Assembly (NCBI RefSeq): GCF_009766085.1
Contig: NZ_LMUF01000039.1
Location: forward strand, 57,916-117,344
Direction of reading: 5' to 3'
Length of the DNA: 59,429 bases
DNA from: Burkholderia sp. S171
GTDB taxonomy: Bacteria; Pseudomonadota; Gammaproteobacteria; Burkholderiales; Burkholderiaceae
Shown: positions 25,988 to 35,409 of the stretch, piece after piece
Layout of the letters: each line of letters opens with the position of its first letter
Position numbering within the stretch: position 1 is the first letter of the stretch
The notes under the pieces: model-generated
Told to the model about the DNA's origin: nothing
The model's database searches: none
Seen by the model: the letters and a program-made list of their open reading frames with translations, nothing else
Made by a program: the position numbers and the translations under genes

Positions 25988-27697
25988 TCAAGTGTTCAGC
26001 GCGCTGCGGATCGCGGCAAGCCAGAGCCCGACCGCATGCGCACCCGGATCGGCAAAACCTAGCGCACGGTCACCCACGTAACTGGACCGTCCGAGCCGCG
26101 GGGTCATCGACGTCGTTTGCGCCGCGCCTGATGCCGCTGCATCGACGGCTGCTTTCAACGCCTCGTCCGTGCCGATACCGCCTGATTTCGCGAGCGCGTT
26201 TTGCAACGCGACGGCGGCGGGATGCAGCGCATCGACCATCGTTCGATCGCCGGGATGCGCGCCACCCAGCGCCGTCACGCCATCGACAGCCGCAGTGAAC
26301 GCCGCCGACCAATCCTTCGCGGTGGGTTCGCCAGACTGTTCGATAACCGCTGCCGCGCGTAACAGCATAACCGCGTAAAGCGGCCCCGATGTGCCACCGA
26401 CGACGCGCCGGATCGTGGCGGACAGGGTCCGCAGCACGGCGCCCGGTGTGTTCTCCGAGGGATAGGTATCGATCTCGTGCAGGATGCTACGGGCCGCGCG
26501 AGACAAGCTGATGCCGAGATCGCCGTCGCCCACGCGCTGATCCATCTCGGTCAGGACCGGTTCCGCTTCGAGAAGACACGCGCATACCGCTTCGATAACC
26601 CGGCGCAACGACGAGTCAGGCGAGAGTCGTGCACCGCTAGCCGCCACCGGCGCGACAGGTGCCGGCTTGACTGATGCCTTCGCAACGCGACCGCTCAACG
26701 CGGGCCACGCAGTGGTCTGCGCGGTTGCGTCGAGCCATGTGAGACGCTGATCGTCTACGCGCAATAACGTGAGGGAAACGCCAGCCATCTCGAGCGCGCT
26801 CAGGAACGTGCCCGACCATGCGCGTTCGACCTGAACCTGACGTTCGCGAAGGTATCGCAGCGCCGATCCCGCCACAATGCTCAGCTCGCTCGACGGCGTG
26901 CCGCCCAGATTGTTCACGAGCAACGCGACGCGGTCATCGGGCTTCAATGCAAGATCGTCGATGATCTTCGCAAGCAGCCGCCCGACAATCTGCCCCGCCG
27001 GTTCGAGCGCACCGCGTTCCACGCCGGGTTCGCCATGAATGCCGAGACCCCATTCGATTTCATCGTCGGCGAGTTGGAAGCCCGGCTTGCCGGCGGCCGG
27101 CACCGTGCACGGCGTAAGGGCTACGCCCATGGTGCCAAGCGATGCCGCCGTGTCGCGTGCAATCTGCGCTACTTCGCTAAGCGGCCGGCCCTCGGCGGCA
27201 GCGGCACCCGCGATCTTGTGCACGAACACGGTCCCTGCAAGACCGCGCCGGCCGGCGTGCTCGCCGTGTGCCGACAGAGCGACATCGTCGGCGACGATCA
27301 CCATCTCCACCACAATGCCCTCAGCCCGCGCGATCTCCGCGGGAAGGCCGAAATTGAAGCGGTCGCCCGTGTAGTTCTTGACGATGAGAAGGACGCCGGC
27401 CGGTCCGGCTACGGCGCGGATGGCATCGAGGACGGCATCGGTCGAGGGCGACGTGAAGACCTCGCCGGCTACCGCCGCGCTGAGCATGCCGGGACCTACG
27501 TAGCCGCCGTGAGCGGGTTCGTGCCCCGCGCCGCCGCCCGAGATCAGCGCCACTTCGCCGCGTGCGGCGGCCGCCTCGGCATCGGCGCGCACGATGATCG
27601 TGCTGCCCTGCAGCAACGACAAGCCCGGGTTGAGCGCGGCGAGTCCGTCGAGCATGTCGGGCACGACCGCGGAGACGTCGTTGATGAGCTTCTTCAT
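25988..27697 (-). CDS. DhaK-DhaL fused dihydroxyacetone kinase family protein
   Basis: A 569-residue ATP-dependent kinase of the dihydroxyacetone/ketose type. The N-terminal DhaK domain has GGGAGHEPAHGGYVGPGM at about residues 54-71, and His221 in GLGIHGEPG, the residue that binds the carbonyl substrate covalently. The C-terminal DhaL domain begins near residue 370, with DQRVGDGDLG (Mg-binding Asp residues) and GGTSGPLYAVML. The fusion means ATP rather than PTS phosphate is the donor. The ATG at 27697 is chosen because AGGAGG lies nine bases upstream. Erythrulose or other ketoses are alternative substrates. Confidence 0.88.
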   Translation of the reverse strand: MKKLINDVSAVVPDMLDGLAALNPGLSLLQGSTIIVRADAEAAAARGEVALISGGGAGHEPAHGGYVGPGMLSAAVAGEVFTSPSTDAVLDAIRAVAGPAGVLLIVKNYTGDRFNFGLPAEIARAEGIVVEMVIVADDVALSAHGEHAGRRGLAGTVFVHKIAGAAAAEGRPLSEVAQIARDTAASLGTMGVALTPCTVPAAGKPGFQLADDEIEWGLGIHGEPGVERGALEPAGQIVGRLLAKIIDDLALKPDDRVALLVNNLGGTPSSELSIVAGSALRYLRERQVQVERAWSGTFLSALEMAGVSLTLLRVDDQRLTWLDATAQTTAWPALSGRVAKASVKPAPVAPVAASGARLSPDSSLRRVIEAVCACLLEAEPVLTEMDQRVGDGDLGISLSRAARSILHEIDTYPSENTPGAVLRTLSATIRRVVGGTSGPLYAVMLLRAAAVIEQSGEPTAKDWSAAFTAAVDGVTALGGAHPGDRTMVDALHPAAVALQNALAKSGGIGTDEALKAAVDAAASGAAQTTSMTPRLGRSSYVGDRALGFADPGAHAVGLWLAAIRSALNT

Positions 27698-27821
27698 GTC
27701 AGCCATCCTCCTTGGAAACCGCCGGCTCTTCGGTGCGAGCCCTTCGCGCTTGGGAGACATGATAGATGGCCTCACAGCATCGCGCTTTTAGGTTCTTCAG
27801 TCGCGCGTGTCAATCGAGAAT

Positions 27822-28715
27822 TCAGTCAAGACACTCAGTCGCGCGCTGCTGAAGCATGGCCCTGAAGTCATCGAGCCAGCCGATGGACAGCCGCCAGCTC
27901 TGCCAATACAGATCGACGTCGATATGCGCGCCCGGCACCATTTCAACCAGATCTCCCGATGCGAGCGCCGGCCCGATCATCTGCGTGGGACACATGCCCC
28001 ACGCCATGCCAGACAGGCACGCGCGCAGATAGCCCGCAACGTGCGGAATCAGGTGCCGCGGCGGATCGAGATCCGCCCGCGTGATCCGCCGCATGAAGCG
28101 CTTTTGCATCTGATCTTTCGGACTGAAGTCGACGCGCGGCGCGTGACGCAGCGCATCGCGCGTGACCCCCGCGCTGAAGTGCCGGTCAAAGTACGCCGGT
28201 GAGCAAACAGGCAGGTAGCGCATGCGCCCCAGCTTGGTCGAGCGGCATCCCTGCACCGGCTCGGCCTGCGTGGTGACCGCCCCTTGTACGCTGCCGTCGC
28301 GGAGTTGTTGCGCCGTGTATTCCTGATCTTCGATAACCAGGTCCAGCAGCATTTCACGTTCGGCGCAGAAGCTGGAGATGGCATCGATGAACCAGGTGCC
28401 GACGCTGTCGTCGTTGACCGCCATGCGAAACGTCGGCCACTTCCCGGCGAGCATGCCCGGCAAGGTCGGCATCTGCCCGCCCAGTTCGGTTTCCAGACGC
28501 TGCACGCGTTCTATATGACGGCAGAGCAACGTGCCTGGCGGCGTGGCAATACAGGGCTGACCGCGCTTCACCAATACGCTTCCGACTCTTTCCTCCAGCA
28601 GCTTCACCCGCTGTGAAACGGCCGATGGCGTCACGTTCAGTTCCCGCGCGGCGCGATCGAACGAGCCGAGGCGCACGACCGCGCCGAGTGCATCGAGCAA
28701 GGCGTAATCTAACAT
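27822..28715 (-). CDS. LysR family regulator, ArgP-like
   Basis: A 297-residue LysR-type regulator. The winged HTH is at residues 1-60 (LGSFDRAARELNVTPSAVSQ), followed by the LysR effector-binding domain. The overall layout and QRVKLLEERVG resemble ArgP, which in other bacteria controls lysine/arginine export. Here it is divergent from a class I/II aminotransferase, a likely target. A direct repeat of ATTAGGAAA overlaps its start codon region. It also lies 124 bases ahead of the kinase gene on the same strand. Confidence 0.83.
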   Translation of the reverse strand: MLDYALLDALGAVVRLGSFDRAARELNVTPSAVSQRVKLLEERVGSVLVKRGQPCIATPPGTLLCRHIERVQRLETELGGQMPTLPGMLAGKWPTFRMAVNDDSVGTWFIDAISSFCAEREMLLDLVIEDQEYTAQQLRDGSVQGAVTTQAEPVQGCRSTKLGRMRYLPVCSPAYFDRHFSAGVTRDALRHAPRVDFSPKDQMQKRFMRRITRADLDPPRHLIPHVAGYLRACLSGMAWGMCPTQMIGPALASGDLVEMVPGAHIDVDLYWQSWRLSIGWLDDFRAMLQQRATECLD

Positions 28716-28742
28716 TAGGAAAATTTAACTCGCATTAGGAAA
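28714..28742. promoter_or_regulatory. Direct repeat in the LysR-aminotransferase intergenic region
   Basis: ATTAGGAAA occurs at 28714-28722 and 28734-28742, a 20-base spacing (about two helical turns), inside the divergent promoter region. It is a candidate regulator-binding element, but it does not match the usual LysR T-N11-A palindrome. Confidence 0.35.
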
Positions 28743-28890
28743 GTTAGCTTCTTTTAAGCAACGATGAGGGGCAGACTACGCCTCTTGGTAGTGCCCGTCC
28801 ACCGGCCTTTTTACCGGCCCAAGGCTCTGGATGCCGCTCGTGCGCGCCTCGCTACCCGCTGCAAAGACAGCACCCTCTCCCGGAAAAACC

Positions 28891-30009
28891 ATGACTCCAT
28901 CGCCGTTTCAACTCGAGCGTTATTTCGCCGTTCACGAATTCACCGCACGCTATCTGCTGTGCAGTTCCGACCCGGAATCCATGTCGATTGCGGAACTGCT
29001 CGCGTTCGAACCCGGTTCTTTGGAAGGGCTTGGCAGCCTGCGCCTCGGATACACCGAATATCCGGGTGCGCCCGAACTTCGGCGGGAAATTGCGACGTTG
29101 TACGAATCAATTGGCATAGACAATCTCATCGTGCACACGGGCGCACAGGAAGCGATTTTCTCGTTCGTCCATTCGATGCTCAAGGCAGGCGATCATATGA
29201 TTGTCCACATGCCCGGTTATCAGTCGCACTACTCGATCGCTGAAGCGGCGGGTGTTTCCGTGTCGCCGTGGTTTGCACGCGAATCGGAGAATTGGGCCCT
29301 GGATCCCGACGAATTGGAGAAGCTCGTCAGGCCGGAAACGAAGGCATTGGTGATCTGCGCGCCGCACAATCCGACGGGTTATCTGCCTGATCGCGAGCGG
29401 TTTGACGCGATCGTCGATTTCTGCCGGCAACGTGGTCTATGGCTATTCAGCGACGAGGTTTATCGAGGGCTGGAGCATGATCCCTCAGCGCGTTTGCCCG
29501 CCGCGTGCGATGTCTACGAGAAAGCGATATCGCTCGGGGCTTTATCGAAGTCGCATGGCTTGGCGGGGCTGCGCGTTGGGTGGGTCGCCACGCGGGACCG
29601 CGATGTGCTCGCTGCCATGAGCACGTTCAAGGACTACCTGACTATCTGCAATAGCGCGCCCAGCGAGTATCTCGCGGCCATTGCGGTGCGTCACACCAGC
29701 GCGTTGATCGAACGCAATACGTCGATTGTCAGGAGCAATCTGGCTATCCTCGATTCGTTCTTCGAACGTCATCACGAGCTTTTGGAGTGGCGCCGGCCGT
29801 CAGCAGGGACGGTCGCTTTTCCCAGACTGAAGCGAGAGGGCGCAGAGATTTTCTGTGCTGAAGTCCTCGAACACACCGGCGTGCTTCTGCTTCCCAGCAC
29901 GCTGCTCGATCATGGCAATGCGCATTTCCGTATTGGCTTTGGGCGTCGAAACATGCCGGAGATACTGAAAATATTTGAGAACTATTTGCTCGAGCGCGGT
30001 ACGAAGTAA
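28891..30009 (+). CDS. Class I/II aminotransferase
   Basis: A 372-residue PLP-dependent fold-type I enzyme. APHNPTGYLPD and LFSDEVYRGLEH are the cofactor-binding landmarks, the Schiff-base lysine is in GALSKSHGLAGLRVGW, and FRIGFGR near the C-terminus holds the carboxylate-binding Arg. The substrate is not identifiable. The ATG at 28891 is used; the 20 upstream codons of the open frame look non-coding. It is divergent from the ArgP-like regulator. Confidence 0.87.
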   Translation: MTPSPFQLERYFAVHEFTARYLLCSSDPESMSIAELLAFEPGSLEGLGSLRLGYTEYPGAPELRREIATLYESIGIDNLIVHTGAQEAIFSFVHSMLKAGDHMIVHMPGYQSHYSIAEAAGVSVSPWFARESENWALDPDELEKLVRPETKALVICAPHNPTGYLPDRERFDAIVDFCRQRGLWLFSDEVYRGLEHDPSARLPAACDVYEKAISLGALSKSHGLAGLRVGWVATRDRDVLAAMSTFKDYLTICNSAPSEYLAAIAVRHTSALIERNTSIVRSNLAILDSFFERHHELLEWRRPSAGTVAFPRLKREGAEIFCAEVLEHTGVLLLPSTLLDHGNAHFRIGFGRRNMPEILKIFENYLLERGTK

Positions 30010-30179
30010 AACCACTGGGGGAGCAGTCGATTGGTCCAGGTTTGTCGACCTATCCCCTCGCGGGTCAGTGCCGTGTCGCACTGACGCTTTACCCTTGTCG
30101 ATACACTCGTACACTAAGGGGCTATATCGCTAAGACTCACGGACTGCAATCACGGACTGCCAATCACGGAGCACCAAAT

Positions 30180-30434
30180 ATGAAGTGGCTACTTGTATCG
30201 TTTGCAGCGTTGGTTGGATACAGCGCACATGCTGAGAACGCTGAACCGAAGCATGCTGCCGGTGCCGACTCATCACCGCGATTCACCCGCGAGACCACCG
30301 AGGACATCAACATCCAGGTGGAAACGGATCACGAAACGGGTTGCCGCTACCTGATTGCAGAAAGCCATGGCATCACGCCGCTGCTGAAGAGTAACGGCGC
30401 GCCCGACTGCAACGCGCCAAAACTCGGTCAGTGA
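30180..30434 (+). CDS. Small exported DUF6440-like protein
   Basis: An 84-residue protein with a clear signal peptide (MKWLLVSFAALVGYSAHA). Its C-terminal half, VETDHETGCRYLIAESHGIT then PLLKSNGAPDC, resembles DUF6440. Two mature cysteines could form a disulfide. The function is unknown. Upstream, at about 30138-30170, is a short tandem repeat of ATCACGGACTGC-like units. Confidence 0.6.
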   Translation: MKWLLVSFAALVGYSAHAENAEPKHAAGADSSPRFTRETTEDINIQVETDHETGCRYLIAESHGITPLLKSNGAPDCNAPKLGQ

Positions 30435-30563
30435 TAGCGGGCATAGCCCTTGGGCGATCTCAGACCGCCGGCAAATGAGCCAGAGCGCGGCAAATCACCG
30501 AGCCAAGCGTAGAAGTCGCGCCGAAAAGCGCGCCCACCCATGACGGCGGGAACCTGAGCGCAT

Positions 30564-33500
30564 CTACCACTTCCACCGGACGCCCGCATTGCCGCCGATA
30601 GTCCGTTGATGTGAACCGCCCAGATTCGTCAGATAGCTCGCCGTGACGAACGCGCTGCCCGACCGCGTGACCTGAGCGACCAGCCCCACGTTAAATTGCC
30701 CAGCCGTCTGTCCCACACTGCCAGGGATCACGGTCGTTCCGCCGAAGGTCGTGCTGTCGCCTTCGCCGAATGCACGCAGGACGCTCACACGCGCATACGG
30801 TTGCCACGTCATTCCCGCGCTGCTGAACGTTTGCTGCACCCTCACGCCCACGCGGCCGGTGTATGTGTTGCCGTTGTTGAACGACACGGAGGACACGCCG
30901 TCGTTGAAGTCATTGAGGGACAAGTTTTGCCAGATGATCTGCGCTTGCGGTTCGATGACAATCGCCCCGCCCAGCGCGATCGGGAAGCCGCCCTCGACTG
31001 AGCCCGTCACCGCTGTGCCGTGCGTTCCCGCGCTGGTCCCTTGACTCGATAACGGGTCCACCGTGATCGACGATCCCATCAGCACCGCATCCGTGTACCA
31101 GCCCGACGGACCGACATGCGTCCAGTATCCGCCGAGGCTATAGGCGTTCACCGCCAGATGGCCGACATCGACATTGGGAAAGCCTAGCGCAAAGCCGTCG
31201 ACATCACCGACTGCGCGGGCGAAGCCGACGAACAAACCGTAGTGGTTCCGATGACCCGACGCCGTCACGTCCGAGTAGAGGTCGTGGCCTACTTGCGCGC
31301 CGTAAATCGAGCCATCGAACTCCGGGTTCGCCGCGCCGTCCTGGCTGCTGACCGAATGTCCGCCCCAGACGCGTCCCCACGCGGCCGGCAGCGCGCCGGT
31401 ATCGGTGAGCAAGGACTGGTCGCCTTGCCGGTCGTGGAAGTTGTCGATTTGCTGAATGCCGATCTGCCTGGCGACCATGGGAATGGCGGAGTACAGCGCG
31501 ACTTCCGGGCGATACAAGGGAATCGGCGCGGAGCCGGCCGGCGGCGGGGCAGGCAAGGGCGGAGAACCGGCGGCGGCAATCGGGCCGGTGTCGGCCGTAC
31601 TTTCGGGCGGCGTGCCCGTGGGTGAGCTACCTGTGGGTGAGCTGCCCGTGGGTGAGCTGCCCGTGGGTGTGCCCGGTGAGGTACCCGTGGGTGAGCTGCC
31701 CGTGGGGGCACCCGGCGATGTACCGGCAGGCGCTCCCGGCGCCGTCGAACCTGAACCTGATGGCGTGCCGGGTTGCATCGGTGGAACCACGGGTGCGGGG
31801 GCGACGGTATTGCGCAAATACCAGCTCTCGCTGGTCCCGGCCGTCACGCCGCCCTTCGCCAAATAGTACGAATACGCGCCCGCCTGAATGGACGCGGGGA
31901 GCGAAAACGCGCCGAGGGCAGAGGTGGCGCCATTGGCGGCCTGAACGACCTGTATGCCGTTGGCGACGGTCGCGGCCCCCGTACCGCCAATGTTCGTCAC
32001 CAACAGCGTGCTGGAGCCGCTGGCATTGCCACCGTTGATCACAAGACGGTCCGAAGCGGAATTGTCAGGCCCGACGACCGTATTGAGCGCGATACGGGCG
32101 TTTTGTCCGACATAGTTTCCCGTGACGACAAGCTGATTGCCCACGCCCGCCCCGGCAATCTGGGCGAGTCCGTTATTGGTGAGCTGTCCCTGGACGCTAA
32201 ACGTCCCCGATGCCGACGATGCAAACCCCGGGAGCGCATTCGCCGCAAAAATAGTGCCGTTGTTCGTCACATCGCCGACCACGCTTCCATACCCGCCAAG
32301 GTTTGCCCCGGCCGCTACCGAAACGGGGCCGCCGCCACCAAGCGTCGCACTTGAATGCGATATATCACCGACAGCGAGCGTGCCCGCACTGATCGTCGTT
32401 CCACCGGAGAATGTGTTGGGTGCCTGAAGCAGCAATTGTCCGGTGCCAAGTTTGGTAAGCGAACCGGTGCCTGAAATTCCCTGCGCGACGGTTGTATCGA
32501 ATCCTTGTGTATCGATGACACCACCCGCCGCACCCAGCGCGATAGGACGCGTTGCCGCCAGATCCAGCGCGTTGTTCAAACGCAACGTGCCGCCATCGAG
32601 CGTGAGACTGCCCGTCGGGGCGCCGAGCGCGTTATCTGCGCCAATCGCGAGCGTCCCTGCGTTGACCGTCGTTCCGCCGGAGTAACTATTACCGCCAGCG
32701 GCAGCCGGGGCGAGCGTGAGCGTGCCCGCGCCATCTTTCTCCACCGCGCCCGTGCCCGACAGGGTGCCGGCGTAGCTGCCGTCGATGGTTTGCGCAAACT
32801 GCACTAGCCCGTTGTCGGTGACGGTCGACGGCATGTTTTGCGCGGTCGCCCGGAGCGTGCCGGGGGCATCGACCAGAGCGACGGTTGTCGGCGCGAACAG
32901 GCCGGTCAGGGTGAGCGTGCCGGTCTGTACTTCGGCAAGATTGAAGTCGCCCGTGCCGCTGAAGGTCCAGGCGTCGCCTGACATGCGCAAGGTCTGGAAC
33001 CGGGTGAACGCGTTCGATGCCGTCCCCGTTCCCTGCAGAATCACCGTGCTCGCGCCCGGGCCGCCACCGCCGTCAGCGGCGCCAATGATTTGCGAACCCG
33101 TCTGGAGAATCAACGTGTTGGCGCCGTTACCCATGGAGACGGCCGTGGTTCCACCCGATTGCAAAAGCCCTGCATTGATGACGGTGCTGGCGCCGTTCAG
33201 GGTTCTGACCGCCGCCCCGCTTTGACTGAAAATCTGGCCACCCGCACGGTTTTCAATCGTCGCTGAAAAGCTGGAACCCGCGGTGTTCGAGAACACGGCG
33301 TCCGAGTCCGCGCCGGTCGCCGTGATGGTGCCGGTGTTGACCAACGAGTCGTTGTTGCCTTGCAGGTAGGCGGTGGGGCTGTTCGCCCCTGACGTCGATA
33401 GACTCCCGCTGTTGTTGATCGTCCCGCTGCCGCCGATGATCGAGGCCGCGCGGGCGTTGCTTCCCGACGTTGCAACGGAGCCGGTGTTGACCAGGGTGTT

Positions 33501-34019
33501 GTTTAATTGCCCTACGTTCGTCTGTCCCCAGGCCGCCGACATCCCGTACGCATTCGGCCCAGATGTAGCAATCGCACCGTTATTGGTCAGGGTATTGCCG
33601 CTGCCGTTAGCGGCCATGCCGTCGTTGTAGGCGCCGGTTGTGGTGATCTTGCCTGTCGACGTATTCGTGAGATGGTTTCCATCGCCCGTGCCGAGCAGGA
33701 CAGCGCCACGGTTGGTGCCGGACCCGCCGCCGCCCGTGAACGTCAATCCGCCGCTATTGGACAGGCTGCTCGCGCCCACGACGCTAAATGCGACCGGCGC
33801 GCTCGCGCGGAACAGGGCGGCGGACACCGTGGAGTCAATTCCAATGGTGACCGCGCTCGAACCGGCCACCGCTGCGATCGGGAGAATGCCGGTGCCGGTA
33901 CAGACAACCGTCGTTCCGGTCGTCGGCGCAGTCGAACTGCAGGCTGCATGGGCGGTTCCGGACAGCGCTTCCGATACCAAAACGGCGCTGCAAATGCCGA
34001 TATCCAGCACTTTTTTCAT
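30564..34019 (-). CDS. Autotransporter adhesin-like outer membrane protein
   Basis: A 1151-residue type V secretion protein. A signal peptide ends at about residue 25 (GTAHA). The passenger, of about residues 26-740, is rich in Gly/Ser/Thr beta-helix sequence and carries autotransporter-associated repeats (NSYSGGTTVNAGTLAIG, NTFSGGTTISAGTLAVG). A Pro/Thr/Ser/Gly linker follows near residues 765-825. The C-terminal roughly 270 residues form the barrel, ending GNAGVRWKW. The passenger probably stays surface-exposed. It is a single-gene unit convergent with the DUF6440-like gene. Confidence 0.88.
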   Translation of the reverse strand: MKKVLDIGICSAVLVSEALSGTAHAACSSTAPTTGTTVVCTGTGILPIAAVAGSSAVTIGIDSTVSAALFRASAPVAFSVVGASSLSNSGGLTFTGGGGSGTNRGAVLLGTGDGNHLTNTSTGKITTTGAYNDGMAANGSGNTLTNNGAIATSGPNAYGMSAAWGQTNVGQLNNTLVNTGSVATSGSNARAASIIGGSGTINNSGSLSTSGANSPTAYLQGNNDSLVNTGTITATGADSDAVFSNTAGSSFSATIENRAGGQIFSQSGAAVRTLNGASTVINAGLLQSGGTTAVSMGNGANTLILQTGSQIIGAADGGGGPGASTVILQGTGTASNAFTRFQTLRMSGDAWTFSGTGDFNLAEVQTGTLTLTGLFAPTTVALVDAPGTLRATAQNMPSTVTDNGLVQFAQTIDGSYAGTLSGTGAVEKDGAGTLTLAPAAAGGNSYSGGTTVNAGTLAIGADNALGAPTGSLTLDGGTLRLNNALDLAATRPIALGAAGGVIDTQGFDTTVAQGISGTGSLTKLGTGQLLLQAPNTFSGGTTISAGTLAVGDISHSSATLGGGGPVSVAAGANLGGYGSVVGDVTNNGTIFAANALPGFASSASGTFSVQGQLTNNGLAQIAGAGVGNQLVVTGNYVGQNARIALNTVVGPDNSASDRLVINGGNASGSSTLLVTNIGGTGAATVANGIQVVQAANGATSALGAFSLPASIQAGAYSYYLAKGGVTAGTSESWYLRNTVAPAPVVPPMQPGTPSGSGSTAPGAPAGTSPGAPTGSSPTGTSPGTPTGSSPTGSSPTGSSPTGTPPESTADTGPIAAAGSPPLPAPPPAGSAPIPLYRPEVALYSAIPMVARQIGIQQIDNFHDRQGDQSLLTDTGALPAAWGRVWGGHSVSSQDGAANPEFDGSIYGAQVGHDLYSDVTASGHRNHYGLFVGFARAVGDVDGFALGFPNVDVGHLAVNAYSLGGYWTHVGPSGWYTDAVLMGSSITVDPLSSQGTSAGTHGTAVTGSVEGGFPIALGGAIVIEPQAQIIWQNLSLNDFNDGVSSVSFNNGNTYTGRVGVRVQQTFSSAGMTWQPYARVSVLRAFGEGDSTTFGGTTVIPGSVGQTAGQFNVGLVAQVTRSGSAFVTASYLTNLGGSHQRTIGGNAGVRWKW
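31614..31722. repeat. 15-bp tandem repeat in autotransporter linker
   Basis: Imperfect tandem copies of a 15-base unit (plus strand CCCGTGGGTGAGCTG) encode GSSPT-type repeats of the linker. Because the unit is a multiple of three, copy-number change would alter linker length without breaking the frame. Confidence 0.75.
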
Positions 34020-34296
34020 GGACAGGTGCTCTCAGGACCCTCGATGACAGCTAAAAATAGACTTTTTTCTTTGTCTTACCAAATGTTTTATTTATTATCT
34101 GACTTCCGGATTGTTGGCGCGAAGCATCTCCGGACTGCGCACGTGACGGTTTTTGGAGCTTTGTTTTGGAAACATCGGGCAGAATCCAATTGCAGACTGT
34201 CATTTTCGCGTGGTAAAAGGAGTCTGCAACGCTTGGCCGATTGACGGCCGGTGGCGCTACCAAACGGAATTACGTCTCTTCTAGGAAAATCAGCAA

Positions 34297-34500
34297 ATGG
34301 CAACAGGTATTGTGAAGTGGTTTAATGATGCGAAGGGTTTTGGCTTCATCACGCCGGACGGCGGTGGCGATGACCTCTTTGCGCATTTCTCTGAGATCCG
34401 CTCGGAAGGCTTCAAGACACTCCAGGAAAATCAGAAAGTAAGCTACGAAGCGAAGCAAGGCCCGAAGGGTCTGCAAGCATCGAACATCCAGCCGCTGTAA
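34297..34500 (+). CDS. cspA: Cold shock protein, CspA family
   Basis: A 67-residue single cold-shock domain that binds single-stranded RNA and DNA. KGFGFITPDGGGDDLFAHFS carries both RNP motifs. The length is typical. The roughly 275 bases upstream contain no gene and must hold both the autotransporter and csp promoters. AGGA lies about 11 bases before the ATG. An intrinsic terminator follows. Confidence 0.95.
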   Translation: MATGIVKWFNDAKGFGFITPDGGGDDLFAHFSEIRSEGFKTLQENQKVSYEAKQGPKGLQASNIQPL

Positions 34501-34530
34501 TTCGTTACAGCCCGGCTTGATTGCATGACC

Positions 34531-34564
34531 GAATGGCCCGCTTAGGCGGGCCATTCGTTTTTTT
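34531..34564 (+). terminator. Intrinsic terminator of cspA
   Basis: A perfect 11-bp GC-rich stem (GAATGGCCCGC / GCGGGCCATTC) with a TTAG loop is followed by seven Ts at 34558-34564. Confidence 0.95.
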
Positions 34565-34668
34565 GCTGCATCAGGACAGGCTAGGTCGCAGACGCTGCGA
34601 GCGGCCGTTGTCCGGGGATGCTCACAACATGGCCCTACGGCCCTATCAGCCCGTCCAGCAGCCCCGCA

Positions 34669-35409
34669 TCAAGGCGCATCGATAGCCAAAGGCGCCGGGG
34701 CAATCGCCATGACCTTCTCGGGAAAGAGCCGCGGATATAACGCGCCCGCAATGCATGCCCCAATGATGGGCGCGACCCAGAAAAGCCAGAGTTGTCCCAA
34801 TGCAGCGCCGCCGGCGAACAACGCGGGTCCGGTCGAGCGTGCGGGATTGACTGAGGTATTCGTCACCGGAATGGATATCAGGTGAATCAGCGTCAGGCAG
34901 AGACCAATGGCTAGCGGCGCGAAACCGTTGATGGCGCGTCCGTCGGTTGTACCGAGAATGACCATCAGGAAGAAAAACGTCATCACGACTTCGCAGATCA
35001 GCGCGGCTCCCATCGAATAACCGCCGGGTGAACGCGCGCCATATCCATTCGATGCAAATCCACTGGCCGCCGCATCGAATCCGGGCACGCCAGACGCAAT
35101 CAGATACAGCACGAATGCCCCAATGGTCGCGCCGACAACCTGCGCGACAATATAGGGCGCCAGGTCGCGGGGAGGAAAGCGGCCAGCGACAGCCAGGCCT
35201 ACGCTAACCGCCGGGTTCAAGTGGCAACCCGATATATGTCCCAATGCGTAAGCCATGGTCAGGACGGTTAATCCGAACGCAAATGCGACGCCTGCAAATC
35301 CAATTCCGGTTCCGGGAAACTTGGCCGCGAGAACGGCACTGCCACAACCGCCAAGTACTAGCCAAAACGTGCCAAACATTTCCGCGGCAAGACGTTGTTG
35401 TAATCGCAT
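34669..35409 (-). CDS. aqpZ: Aquaporin Z
   Basis: A 246-residue inner-membrane water channel with six predicted helices and both half-helix motifs, HLNPAVS and VNPARS. The start at 35409 (MRLQQRLAAEMFGTFWLVLGG) is the family's usual N-terminus. TSVNPARSTGPAL, containing the second NPA, and the aromatic/arginine selectivity residues fit a water channel rather than a glycerol facilitator. Confidence 0.93.
   Translation of the reverse strand: MRLQQRLAAEMFGTFWLVLGGCGSAVLAAKFPGTGIGFAGVAFAFGLTVLTMAYALGHISGCHLNPAVSVGLAVAGRFPPRDLAPYIVAQVVGATIGAFVLYLIASGVPGFDAAASGFASNGYGARSPGGYSMGAALICEVVMTFFFLMVILGTTDGRAINGFAPLAIGLCLTLIHLISIPVTNTSVNPARSTGPALFAGGAALGQLWLFWVAPIIGACIAGALYPRLFPEKVMAIAPAPLAIDAP

Noticed and set aside
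31614..31722. Regular short repeats considered as a CRISPR array
   Set aside because: The units are contiguous 15-mers without spacers and are in frame within the autotransporter linker.
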